The translations under genes and the position numbers were made by a program. From NCBI GenBank assembly GCA_024138015.1, contig JAMXBB010000007.1, forward strand, positions 86,616,885 through 86,680,884: a stretch of 64,000 bases of DNA, given 5' to 3'. The number at the start of each line of letters is the position of its first letter. Position 1 is the stretch's first letter. Below, one piece after another: positions 12,453 to 22,538 of this stretch. The notes under the pieces are model-generated. The model made no database searches and was not told the origin of the DNA. It was given only the letters and a program-made list of their open reading frames with translations. This DNA comes from Lumnitzera littorea. Lineage: Eukaryota > Streptophyta > Magnoliopsida > Myrtales > Combretaceae.

Positions 12453-13910
12453 GATCCCTAAACTCCATTTCTATCATCAATTTCTTACTCAAACAACTCA
12501 AAACACACTCACTCGATCTTTCTCTCTCTAAGTCCTCAGTTCCCCAATCTTTCTCTAAGTTTCTGCTCGAAATCTTGATGATTCAAGTAAGACTAACCAT
12601 ATAGCCGGCTTTTATGAGCTTTGAACTCTCCAACACCACCAACCATACCATCAATTGTACCTCCTAACAAGCTCAGCTACCTCTTAGGGTTTTGACTGCA
12701 CCACCACCACTCACTCTCACTCTAAACTAACTACATGGGCAAGTTCTCTACTACCAAAAACAACCAACCCAACTACCCTTGCACCTCTAGTAAACCCCTT
12801 GCTACGACCATAAATAACCATCGCTGCCGCCACTATCCAAAACCACTCAAATGGCCACCATTGGTCATGGTAATCTTCCTACACCCCTTATTCCCAATCA
12901 AAAGGACATGAAACTGACCTTTTTCGCTCAAATCGACAGCTTAAACACATCTAAATGCACTCTAACAATTGCTAGCTTCCTTCTTTTGTGAGTCATGTGC
13001 TACACACATGATTAGGTCGGTTTAATCCAACCAAACGCACTTGACCAATCCAAATCCTCCGCTAGATCTTGTGTTTGACTCATAATCTGGTTTAGTTCTT
13101 TCATTGGATTTTTTTTTTCTTTTTAATTCTATAAAGTATTTTCAAAAGTTTTGTTTATTTTTAAAGTGTACAAGAATAAAGTATTTGTATCGCTTAGAAT
13201 AAAAGGCTTTTCAAAAATAAAGTTTATTGATAAACCCTTTTTAATAATTAGGGCTCTTGTAGGACTTTCATAAAAATAATCAAAACGTCAAAATTAGGAC
13301 TCTCTTCTAGTTTTTTTCGAAATGAAAATTTAAATGATTAAAAATGTGAACTTGACTATTTTTCTAAATTAAAAATAAACCTACACATTAATATTTTTGG
13401 ATAGTAAACTACAGAAAGTCTAATTCCTACTAGAAGATATGTAGATACCTACGGGATGACTTAAAATGGAGAAATTATTTTTATTTTTCCTTTTTATAAA
13501 TAAACTTACTTTTTTTAAAAAATTAATTCTCTTTAATTGTGAAAGTAGAATTAGCTAAACGAGTAATTGAAAAATAAAATTAATCTCCAAAAATTAAGGT
13601 AATACTCGTTAGGGTTTAATAGATTAGGCCTCAGATCTACAACTCTGTTTTTTCAAAGACCATTTTTAAAATTGCTTTTTTCATAGACTAATAGTTATGT
13701 TATAATTGACCAACCAATTAGTTATGACTTAACACTTTTCCCAACTCGGATTAGGTGGTGACTTCAAAAGGATTTTTTTTTTTTCAAATTTAAAAGAAAA
13801 CCAAGTTTTTCTTAATTCCTACTTAATGATCTATATCGAATGGGCATAGGGTTCAAGATAGGTCAGATTAAGGAAAATAATAAAAACTGAAAAATTTCAA
13901 GCTCAACAGC

Positions 13911-13930
13911 TTGGTAACTCTACTAGAGAC
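13911..13930 (+). other. Decayed primer-binding site of the Tat/Ogre-like element
   Basis: TTGGTAACTCTACTAGAGAC lies two bases after the 5' LTR end. It differs from the form I recall after plant Tat/Ogre LTRs (TTGGCGACTCTGCTGGGGAC) at five positions, all C>T or G>A. The tRNA primer is not assigned here. Confidence 0.6.
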
Positions 13931-14879
13931 GTTAAGAAAGCTAACTATCTAAACCTTCTAAAATTAAATTTGTCTTTTAGAATATCCATATTTGTTTATC
14001 ATTCTATTGTAAATAATCTGTTTTAATTGTTATATTCATGCATGCAATACATTGGGATATCGAGGGTTATATATTGCATCACAAATACAGAGTAGATAAG
14101 ATCAGACTCAAGCCATCTTAGGACTTTACAACGAGGAGCTATTGTATAAGTTCTGAGTGCAATGAGGTAACCATCACTTGGGGTCGATTAAGCTACCTCA
14201 CTTTAGCTTTAATATGATTAAGGAACCGTTTCTTCGAAAGCATGTAAGGTTATAGAGCTTAAATGGACTTTAATACATACCTTAATTGCATTTACAAACC
14301 TTTTCCCAAAATTAGCAAATAAACATGATGTGGCAAGAACAAAAAAAAAAAAAAAAATCAACCATGAAGTTTCCTAATCTATTCCCTATAAATATTTTTT
14401 TTATGTAAATTTTCTTCTCTTTGTAAAAATTAATCATCGTGTAAATAGGATAATTTTGATGTAATGTTCTTTTCATCTTTTTTTTGTAGAAAATGTTTAG
14501 TTCATTTCTCACACCAGCTCTTTTTAAAGAAGTCCATATTCACAAGCCTTTTGAGCCTTAAGGAATACTTAAGAGATGGTTCCAATTTTTCAACCCGTCC
14601 CAATAGAAGATGATTCAAAATAAGATTGGGCTTGTCCTTTTGCTACTTAAGATTTAAGCCAATATCACCATGGTACGGACTTTGATCTACTTTTAGGACC
14701 CTCAAAGTCAATCTTTTTGTTTTAGCTCATGTCACCGTAGCCTAGCTATTGAAAAATAGTTCTATTTGTTAGGAGTCCCCTTTGTTGGAAGTAGAAGGTA
14801 TGTTTCAGATATTACGGCTGGGCTTGTAAAGATTTTCAATAGACTATTGGGCCTTCATGAATCAGAAATATGTAAAATA
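13931..14879. other. Non-coding leader of the Tat/Ogre-like element
   Basis: No reading frame or motif is recognised between the primer-binding site and the ORF1 remnant. There is an A-run at 14340-14358 and general AT richness. Confidence 0.5.
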
Positions 14880-15400
14880 TGGGAAAATCCCCACAAAAAA
14901 ATCATCAAAGTAGACGATCTCTTTCCTTAGTTCATGACCCCGTCTAACTACAATAAAAAACTCTTTTATACTAGCTTTGAAGTTTGGCAACAACATAAAG
15001 TCAACGCTTATATCTTGGTGACATTCGAGACTATTTTGTTTCCTAATAGGGTATTTCACATACATCATAAGATTACAAAGCTAGTGACTCGATTTTTAGA
15101 AGGAATGTCTTATATCTCCACGCTGCTAGCTAAATAAGCCAAATCGCTCAGTTGTCTCCAAGAGGAAAAGAGTGGAGACTTAAAGACCAATATGGCCTTA
15201 CTAATGGTTTGGTTTATCAGCCATGCCCAAAGCTATAAACTTGACTTCTTTCATAAGAAAGGCATCCAGACAATGAACCCTATTATGGCATTTGCTACTA
15301 TCATTGAATTACTTGAAAATGTCTCTACTTATTACTAGGTTAGAGCTTTTCAAAAGTTTCATACTGAAGATATCTCTAAGGTTGCTAGGTGTCCGAGGCA
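14880..15400 (+). pseudogene. Retroelement ORF1 remnant, plant-mobile-domain (DUF7745-like)
   Basis: The plus strand gives fragments such as ETILFPNRVFHIHHKITKL, FLEGMSYISTLLAK, KSLSCLQEEKSGDLKTNMAL, LLMVWFISHAQSYKLDFF and HKKGIQTMNPI. The pattern 'ILFP ... ILAET-RSL ... LL-VWF-SH' is that of the plant-mobile/aminotransferase-like domain (DUF7745), carried as an extra ORF upstream of gag by some Tat/Ogre-type elements. Two stops (TAA at about 15133 and TAG at about 15339) interrupt the frame. Position between the primer site and gag supports the assignment. The domain name is from memory and needs a profile search. Confidence 0.5.
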
Positions 15401-16399
15401 GCTGAGTTAAAGAAGAGAAAGAGGATGGAAGAGGAACTAAGAAACCACAAGAAAGAGAAGATGTAGACTTTAGAGGTTACTTGTAATAAATTTTGAAAAA
15501 TCTATTGGAAACTTCAAGATATGCAATAAAAATCCTTTTTTTGCCACATTATATTCAATTTGCTAACTCCCCTCTCTGCATTCACATGCCCTTTTTTTAC
15601 ATTCTCTTATCTTTATCTATAAGTATTCATTGTTGGTTTTTGTTTGAATAATTTTGTGAAGTAAAAATAAAAAGCAAAATCTTTTTTGAATAAGCTCATG
15701 AAAGTCATGTCCTCAAGCTTCTAATTGTAAATATTTTATTTTGTTTATAAGTCCTTTTCTCAGTACCTCTGTTCTAACTCTTTCCATTCTTTTACAAGTT
15801 ATCAGTGATTGATTGAAAATGTTTAGACTTTTGTTCCCTTAGAAATGTTTTTTAACTCCTTTCTCACAACTTGTAAACTATGTAAATAAGTCTTATCCTT
15901 GTATTCCATTACCTTTTTTTTTTTTTTAAATAAGTCCTTTTCTCTCTCAAAAAGAAAAGTGGTTTTTCAAAAAAATAAAAAAATCAAGGAATTGTTAACA
16001 GGTGTGGATTCTTATCAAGAGCAAAGGCTAACAATAGAAATAATAAGAACCTTGATGGCACTAACCATGCAGAAGTAAGGTTTTGCTTATTAGAGCAAAC
16101 CATAGCAAAAGTAACTTCATGGTTAATAGCATAACCTTGCTAAGAGCAACAGCACCAGCAAATAAAGAGCATCAGCATGGGAAGGAAACTATTAAATTCC
16201 CAAAAGTTAATCCAATGTTGGATCTTGATTTTATTAAGGATAATACAGGAATGGTCAATCCAGCATCAATTAACCTAAGACCTAGTCAAGACGGTCTTAA
16301 AGAGTGGGAAAGGAAGTTAATTTAACAAATTGATGAGAGGATGAAGGCATTTAGGAGCCATGACAGATTTAAATAAGTTGGCATCACCAACTTTTCTTC
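15401..16399. other. Spacer between ORF1 remnant and gag; little recognised
   Basis: T-rich and A-rich runs surround 15915-15980. A frame at 16083-16325 (containing 'NPMLDLDFIKDNTGMVNPASINLRPSQDGLKEWERKLI') may be the N-terminal part of the element's gag because it directly precedes the Gag core. I cannot support it further. Confidence 0.4.
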
Positions 16400-16763
16400 A
16401 TATGATATTGATGCCTATCTTAAAAATTCAAAGTACTAGAATTTGAGAAATATGATTAGACTGGATGCCCCAAGCTTCACAGTAAGGTATATCTATGCAA
16501 AATGGCTCGTTACATTAAAAACAAGAAACTATTGATTCAAACATTTCAAGATAGCCTCATCGAGCCAGCTTTGTCTTGGTACGCTCGATTAGACTTAAGG
16601 CAAGTGGATATATGGGATAAGTTAGCTTAAGCATTCTTTGAACATTTCAAATTCAATGTAGAGATAGCATCATCTATTTAGGACTTAAGTAATATGAGGA
16701 AAGATGATAAAGAGTCCTTCAAGGAATATGCCTAAAGATGGAGGGGCATGGTAGCTAAAATCA
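16400..16763 (+). pseudogene. Gag remnant (first part) of the Tat/Ogre-like element
   Basis: From about 16490 the frame gives KMARYIKNKKLLIQTFQDSL, then ALSWYARLDLRQVDIWDKLA, FFEHFKFNVEIASSI, DLSNMRKDDKESFKEYA and RWRGMVAKI, the conserved retrotransposon Gag core. Stops TAA, TAG and TAA stand where Gln is expected (before AFFEHF, DLSN and RWRG). The frame is cut at 16763 by the gypsy insertion and resumes after 24232. Confidence 0.75.
16759..16763. repeat. Left target-site duplication AATCA
   Basis: Five bases directly before the gypsy 5' LTR, identical to 24228-24232. The duplication arose from the host gag sequence '...GTAGCTAAAATCA'. Confidence 0.9.
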
Positions 16764-17591
16764 TGATAAGAATCAATCATTTAGATAGCCCATGCACAGC
16801 CGAGCCAGAGGGCTCCAAGAACTTACAAGGAGAATTATAGCTCGTAGCCTATCTAGGACAAGAATTCCTATTCCAACCTCCATGATTCACTCTACTACTA
16901 ACTTGAGTACCAAGCTCTCTCGTGTACTAACATTATCTCTAAAGCTACCGAACAGATGTGTTGACCTTCTAAGCAGGATTCAACCGTAGTCCAAAGTGAA
17001 TATTCATTAGTAACTAATTGGCTGAGGACCAACCTAATCAAGTCGGCTCTAACCACAAACCCTCTTTTTCCTCATTTCATTCAAATTGTACTATATTTCA
17101 AAGTGACCAGCCACCATGCGACACGTGTCTTCTAACACAACAATCTAGAAGGATTCTTTACATTTTTGTACTGAATATTCTTTGTCTTTTTTACCTTATT
17201 TAGTATATTTCATATATTTCAATTGTAAATTACTCTTTTGTCTTTTCATATGTGCTTGTAATCTTAACGAGGCTAGTACATAAACCTCCTTCATTTTGTA
17301 TGCAGACATCAATCAATCAATCAATTATCAGAACTAATACAAGTTTCCTTTGTAAGCAACCTTAGTGGTCTCCTTAGCGTTAGCTCTTATCTATTCCCTT
17401 TAGCAAAGAGTAGTGTCAAGCGACTGTATAGTTCGGACCTATAAGTTATATTAGGCGAATTGTAGGCTAAGTAGGATTGATTGGTGCATCATATTCAATT
17501 GGTAGCTGCTTAGACTTTACTAACTTTTCTTTATTTCCTTTTAATTCTCTTCATTGTGGTGCTTTATATGTCTGACCTTGGAGACACATTA
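16764..17591 (+). repeat. 5' LTR of the gypsy element (828 bp)
   Basis: It begins TGATAAGAATC and ends GAGACACATTA, the final CA having drifted to TA relative to the other LTR. A G-box-like ACACGTGT lies near 17121. An imperfect TCAA tandem (ATCAATCAATCAATCAATTA) lies near 17308. It aligns with 22539-23317 plus 24144-24227. Confidence 0.9.
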
Positions 17592-19260
17592 GCTTCTCTG
17601 ATATTAAAGTACGATTATGAGAGGGAGTATATGAAGCTGCAGTGAAGTTTTGGTTCGCATTTGCTGTTTGTGGCTACTATGTTCCCTCTTAGTTGCTTCA
17701 ATGTGTTTGTGCAAAGTAAGTTCTAAAGTTTTAAGCTGTGTAGTGAAGATTTGTGTGTTGGTAAGTATAGTTTTTATTGTTACTCTATTTTTCACTACAA
17801 AAATAGAGTAAGTTCATTTCTATCATGTTTAAGTGATTATTAGGTGTTGAAGTTATTAGAGTGTGTTAATCGAAGTTTTGAATAGTAATGAAGTAGTGGT
17901 TTTCGTGTATTGTGTTGTTAACCTATTCTAGAAGTATTATACCATGTCGAATTTGAGTGTTCAAAGTGTTACCGGAGACTAAAGGCGAAGTGCTTAACTT
18001 AGTCATGGTCATAATGGTAGTAACACTCTAGAGTCAATTGATGATAAACTTAACAAACTTACTAATCTTGTTGAGAGTCCAGTTATCACGATGCAAGTTA
18101 ACAAATAACAACCCTAAGGTGTACCGCACCATAACCTACCCAAAAATACTCTAAAGAGATGTTATGGCTAAGTTAGTTGAGCTAATCACCTTTAACCCCC
18201 TCAAGCTGAAGGAGTAGCAGATCGAGTTGCTAGACGAAGACTAGAGTTAGAGGAAGTTGAGGAAGATCATGAGGAGATAGATGCCGATGAATATGGAGAG
18301 GAAAAAGAAGATGCTGAATATTACTAAGCACAAGAGCGAGGATGTCAAGCTCTTCGAGGACTTGACAATGTTAAGATCCAAATTCCACCATTCAATAGAA
18401 GTGAAGATGCAACTGCGGATGAATATTTGGAGTAGGAAGAGAAGATAGAGAAAGTGTTCGATTATTATGGATATACAGATATTATCAAAGTGCGACTTTC
18501 TACACTTAAGTTCCTTGATTATGCTATTATATGGTGGAAGAATCTAAATACAGCTGGAGCAAGGGATAGAAGACAAAGAGTAAGAACTTAGGATGAGATG
18601 AAAAGATTGATGAAGGGTAGATTTGTGCCCAAGACCTACATGTAAGACATATTTGCCAAACTGTAGGAACTTCGCCAAGAAGGCCGATCTGTTGATGACT
18701 ATATAAGAGAATTCTAAATGCTAATGATTCGAGCTGACATAGATGAACTAGAGGCTCATACAGTGTTGAGGTTTATTTCTGGACTTAAACATGATATTTA
18801 CAATATTGTAGAACTGCAGAGGTTTTATACTGTAGAAGAGACCATTACGGTAATGCAAATGGTAAAAAAATAGAGAAGAAATGCCCTGAGCTAACTTAGG
18901 CTAACATTTTCTTGAACTCCTATTCTGCGCCGACTCACTCAATTTAAGTTAAGGAGATCCTCCCAAGCAAAGGAAAGAAATGACCGACCCAATGATAATC
19001 AAGCTGAACTGACATTAGGCTATCCCTAAGGACATATGTAAAAAGATAAACCTCAAGACATAAGACCAGTGAGGTGAAGTGTTTTAAATGTTTAGGCTTT
19101 GAAAACATAGCCGATGAGTGTCCAAAGAAGTGTACCATGGTGCTTAAAGGAGATGTAGTGGATAGCACCAATGAGAGCAAGCTAGAGGAGGAGAAGGATG
19201 TTGGAAAGGAGGAAAAAGAGGAAACTTGTGTCTAGGCCAATCAAGGAGAAGTAATGACCT
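17592..19260 (+). pseudogene. Gag of the gypsy element, with zinc knuckle
   Basis: A possible start is ATG at 17944. The Gag core is readable at about 18365-18870 (VKIQIPPFNRSEDATADEYLE, AIIWWKNLNTAGA, RFVPKTYM, SVDDYIREF, VLRFISGLKHDIYN). Stops at 18433, 18589, 18643, 18664 and 18715 are all in one frame, and each is one transition from Gln or Trp. The zinc knuckle at 19080-19121 is C-x2-C-x4-N-x4-C, with Asn where His is normal. An acidic stretch precedes the core (about 18190-18330). It would form the particle shell but is now dead. Confidence 0.85.
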
Positions 19261-19870
19261 TAATGTTGAAATAAGTACTGAGTTCCTATAGAGAGAATTT
19301 GTTTCATATCAAGTGTACCATCAAAGGACAACTATGCACCATCATAGGACAAATGTGCACCATCATAGTGGACGGAGGAAGTTATACTAACGTCATCGCA
19401 GAGTCCTTTGTATAGAGGTTAAGACAACTGACCTATAAGCACCCCTTGACCTTGCAAACTACATTAGCTTCATAATAAGAGTACTTTACACATAATGGAA
19501 CAAGTAACTATGTCATTCAGTGTTTGGAATGTGTACAGGAACGAAGTAATATGTGATGTTATCCCCATAGGAGCTTCACATCTATTACTTGGAAGACCTT
19601 CATTGTTTAACCAATGTGTTACTCATGATGGATACAAGAAAACTTATACCTTTGTTAAGGACAGGAAGAAGATTGTGCTGCAACCCATGATGCCAACCTA
19701 AGTGAATAAGACCCATAATTAGCTCACTTAAGCCAGTAAGAAAAAGGCCTTAGTGATGAGTCAAAGAGAGCTCCAAGCTATTGAGAAGGCCGAAAAGTCT
19801 ATGTTCCTATTGATTAAAAGATTATTGGAAATGAGAGATTTAGAAGATGTACCTGATGAGGTCTGAAGCT
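19261..19870 (+). pseudogene. Protease region of the gypsy element
   Basis: IVDGGSYTNVIAESF at 19365-19409 carries the D-G-G-S form of the aspartic protease active site common in plant gypsy elements. Downstream, 19495-19701 is an open stretch with VICDVIPIGASHLLLGRPSL and VTHDGYKKTYTFVKDRKK, the usual protease C-terminal region before RT. A 21-bp imperfect tandem duplication ('ATGCACCATCATAG' twice) lies at about 19330-19371, and stops occur between the pieces. Confidence 0.8.
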
Positions 19871-21290
19871 TAATAGATGAATTTTCTGACCTATTTCCTA
19901 AAAAGTTGCCTAAAGGATTACCCTTAGTCCAAAGCACACAACATTGTATCGATCTACAGTTAGGTGCAGCCCTATTGAACCAACTTGCTTATAGAATGAA
20001 CCTTAAGCAGGTTGTTAAGTTGAAAAGAGAAGTGGACGAGCTCATAGAGAGGAGATATGTGAAAGAGAACATAAGCCCTTGTACTGTACCAGCTCTATTC
20101 ATCCCAAAGAAGGATGGTTTATGGCACATGAACATCCACAGCCGAGCAATCAATTAAGTTACTATCAAGTATAAATATCCAATATTAAGGCTTAATGACA
20201 TGTTAGATGAGAGTCATGGTGCTAAGGTATTTTCGAAGATTGATCTACGAAGTGGCTACCAATAAATTCTCATGAGACCAGGTGATGAGTAGAAGACTGC
20301 TTTCAATACGAAGTATAGTCTCTATGCATGGTTAGTTATGCCGTTTGAACTTATTAATGTGCCAAGCACATATATGAGGCTTATGAACTATATGATGTGC
20401 CCTCTGATCAAACGATGTATGGTCATGTACTTTGATGACATATTAGTGTACAACACTGACCTAAACGACCATGTTCAACATCTCTGAGCTATTTTTTATA
20501 TTTTGTGAGCAAAGAAGTTATTTGGGAACTTAAAGAAGTATACATTCTATTAAGGTGAAGTAGTTTTTCTTAGGCATGTAATATCGGAGGAAGGAATCCA
20601 AGTTGATGAGGAGAAGGTCTAAGCTGTGTTAGAATGGCCAACACTAAAGAATATTACTAAAGTATAAAGTTTTCATAACCTTACTTCTTTTTACAAGCGA
20701 TTTATTTAGAACTTCAATACCACTGTAACCCCCTTGACCAAGATGACCAAGAAGAGTGAAGGGTTCGGATGGAATGACTGAGCCAAGAAATCTTCAAGGA
20801 GATTAAAGAGAAGCTCACCTCTGTCCCTATCCTGGCTCTACTTGATTTTGACAAACTATTTAAGCTGGAGTATGATGCGTCAAGCATTGGAATTGGTACC
20901 ATTTAAGCTGGAGTATGATGCGTCAAGCATTAGAATTGGTACGGTCCTGATGCAAGAACAACAATCGGTTACCTACCATAATAAGAAGCTTAGTGGTGCT
21001 GCGTTAAACTATTCTATATACGAGAAAAAAGTTGTACTTTCTTTTTCGAGCTCTTACTATCTGGCAATACTACTTATTGTCTCGAGAGTTTGCTATTTAC
21101 ACTGACCACAAGTCATTGAAGCATCAATTAAAACAAACTTTCAAAAAGGTAAGCCAAGTGGCTAGAATTCATGGAAGGTTTCTCATATGTGCTCTGGCAT
21201 AAGAAGGGAAGTGCCAATGTAGTCATTGATGCTCTGTCACATCATCAAACCTTATTGACCACCCGATAAAGAAGTTACTAAGATTTTCAC
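19871..21290 (+). pseudogene. Reverse transcriptase and RNase H of the gypsy element
   Basis: Order: DLFPKKLPKGLPLVQSTQH; SPCTVPALFIPKKDGLWHMN; AKVFSKIDLRSGYQ; KTAFNTKYSLYAWLVMPFE; then the catalytic box YFDDILV at 20428-20448. RNase H follows with LEYDASSI-IGTVLMQEQQSV near 20910-20975, then 'YAILLI'-like and KKGSANVVIDALS pieces to about 21240. Stops (for example after SGYQ, and between GDE and KTAF) are one transition from Gln or Trp codons. A 43-bp tandem duplication at 20858-20943 shifts the frame at the start of RNase H. Confidence 0.9.
20858..20943 (+). repeat. 43-bp tandem duplication in the RNase H region
   Basis: Two adjacent units (20858-20900, 20901-20943) begin ATTTAAGCTGGAGTATGATG and differ at about one or two bases. 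The length is not a multiple of three, so the copy also breaks the frame. Near-identity inside an otherwise decayed element suggests a late duplication. Confidence 0.9.
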
Positions 21291-22538
21291 TTATCAGCGA
21301 GCAGTATGTTCGTAACCCCCATTTTGGTTTCATTCTTAAGCAATGTAGAGAAGAAGTTGTTATTAGAGGATATTACTTCAAAGATGGCTATCTATTCAAG
21401 GATTGAAGACTGTGTATACCAAGTTGTTCCATATGCGAGCTATTGGTTAGGGAAGCTCATAGTAGTGGATTATTTGGTCATTTTGGAGAGACCAAAACAA
21501 TCAATTTGTCGAAGAAAAATATTTACTAGTTGGTTTGACCAAGGATGTCCATAAAGTAGTTAAAAATTGCAAAGTGTGCAAAAGAGCTAAGGGGAAGAAA
21601 GAACCTTATGGAGAGTATATGCCCTTAATAACACCAACCTTACCTTAAGCCAACCTTAACATGGACTTTGTCTTAGGGTTGCTCGAACATCTAGGAGAAA
21701 AGATTCAATCTTTGTTGTAATAGATTGCTTCATGCCATCGAACTAATGATGCTTTATATATTACTAATTTGTTTTTATAGGAAGTTATCTAACTACACAA
21801 AGTGTTGAAATTATTGTTTCAAATCGAGACACAAAATTCTTGAGCTATTTCTAAAAGATTCTTTGGAGAAGACTAAGGACCAAGCTTGTATTTAGCTTCA
21901 GTAGCTACCCTCAAACTAATGGCTAGACTAAAGTGGTGAACATGACATTAGGTAACTTACTTAGAGTTGTCATGAGACAAAACTTAAAGGATTGGGATTT
22001 ATGTCTACCGGTACATACAACCGAACCATCCACAACACCACTAGGAAGACTCCATTCGAGATTGTTTATAGCCTTAATCCTACTACTCTACTGGATCTTA
22101 TTAGTACCCCTACAACCATTAAAGAGGGTTAATCTGGAATCAATTGAGCCCAAGAATTGTAGGAGCTACACCAAACTGTGATAAGAAAGATTGCTAAGTT
22201 CAATCACAAACAACAAGAGATAGGTAATTAAGGCTGCCAAACTATTTCTATCAAGCCAGGAAACTTAGTATGGATTTACTTTAGTCGAGAGTGATTCTAC
22301 ACTTAAGAGAGAGTAAGCTATCTTTATGAGCTGATAGTCCATTCAAGGTCCTGAAGAAGATCAACCGTAATGCTTACCAAATTGAGTTGCCCAAGAACTA
22401 TGGTATTTTCTCTACTTTCAATGTGTTCAACCTAATTCCCTACTAACTAGAAGAAGTAGATCCCGCCAGTGCCACGGAAGAATAAGAACTGAAGACCACT
22501 TTAGATTTGAGGTCAAATCTTTCCAACCCCCAAGTAAA
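21291..22538 (+). pseudogene. Integrase region of the gypsy element
   Basis: Pieces in several frames: CKVCKRAKGKKEPYGEY (end of the zinc-binding region, about 21570-21620), LNMDFVLGLL (start of the catalytic core, about 21655), SYPQTNG then a stop then TKVVNMTLGNLLR (about 21900-21965), FEIVYSLNPTT (about 22055-22085), and LPKNYGIFSTFNVFNLIPY (about 22388-22443). The last is the usual C-terminal tail preceding the 3' LTR. No chromodomain or polypurine tract is evident before 22539. Confidence 0.8.

Larger units (their letters stand above)
11591..13908 (+). repeat. 5' LTR of the Tat/Ogre-like element
   Basis: It begins TGAAGACACTC and ends CTCAACA, directly followed by the primer-binding-like site. 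It aligns along its full length with 32997-35305; both share an A-rich start, a tRNA-like module, a TATA box and a T-run-rich 3' third. Many differences between the copies are transitions. About 850 bp of U3-like sequence precedes the TATA box. Confidence 0.8.

Noticed and set aside
17592..17610. Primer-binding site after the gypsy 5' LTR
   Set aside because: The text GCTTCTCTGATATTAAAG resembles the sense end of initiator tRNA rather than its complement, so it is not a proper primer site.
18365..22450. Alternative genetic code or stop readthrough to explain many in-frame TAA/TAG codons
   Set aside because: The element also has frameshifts and a 43-bp duplication, and host-gene exons use the standard code; methylation-driven decay is simpler.
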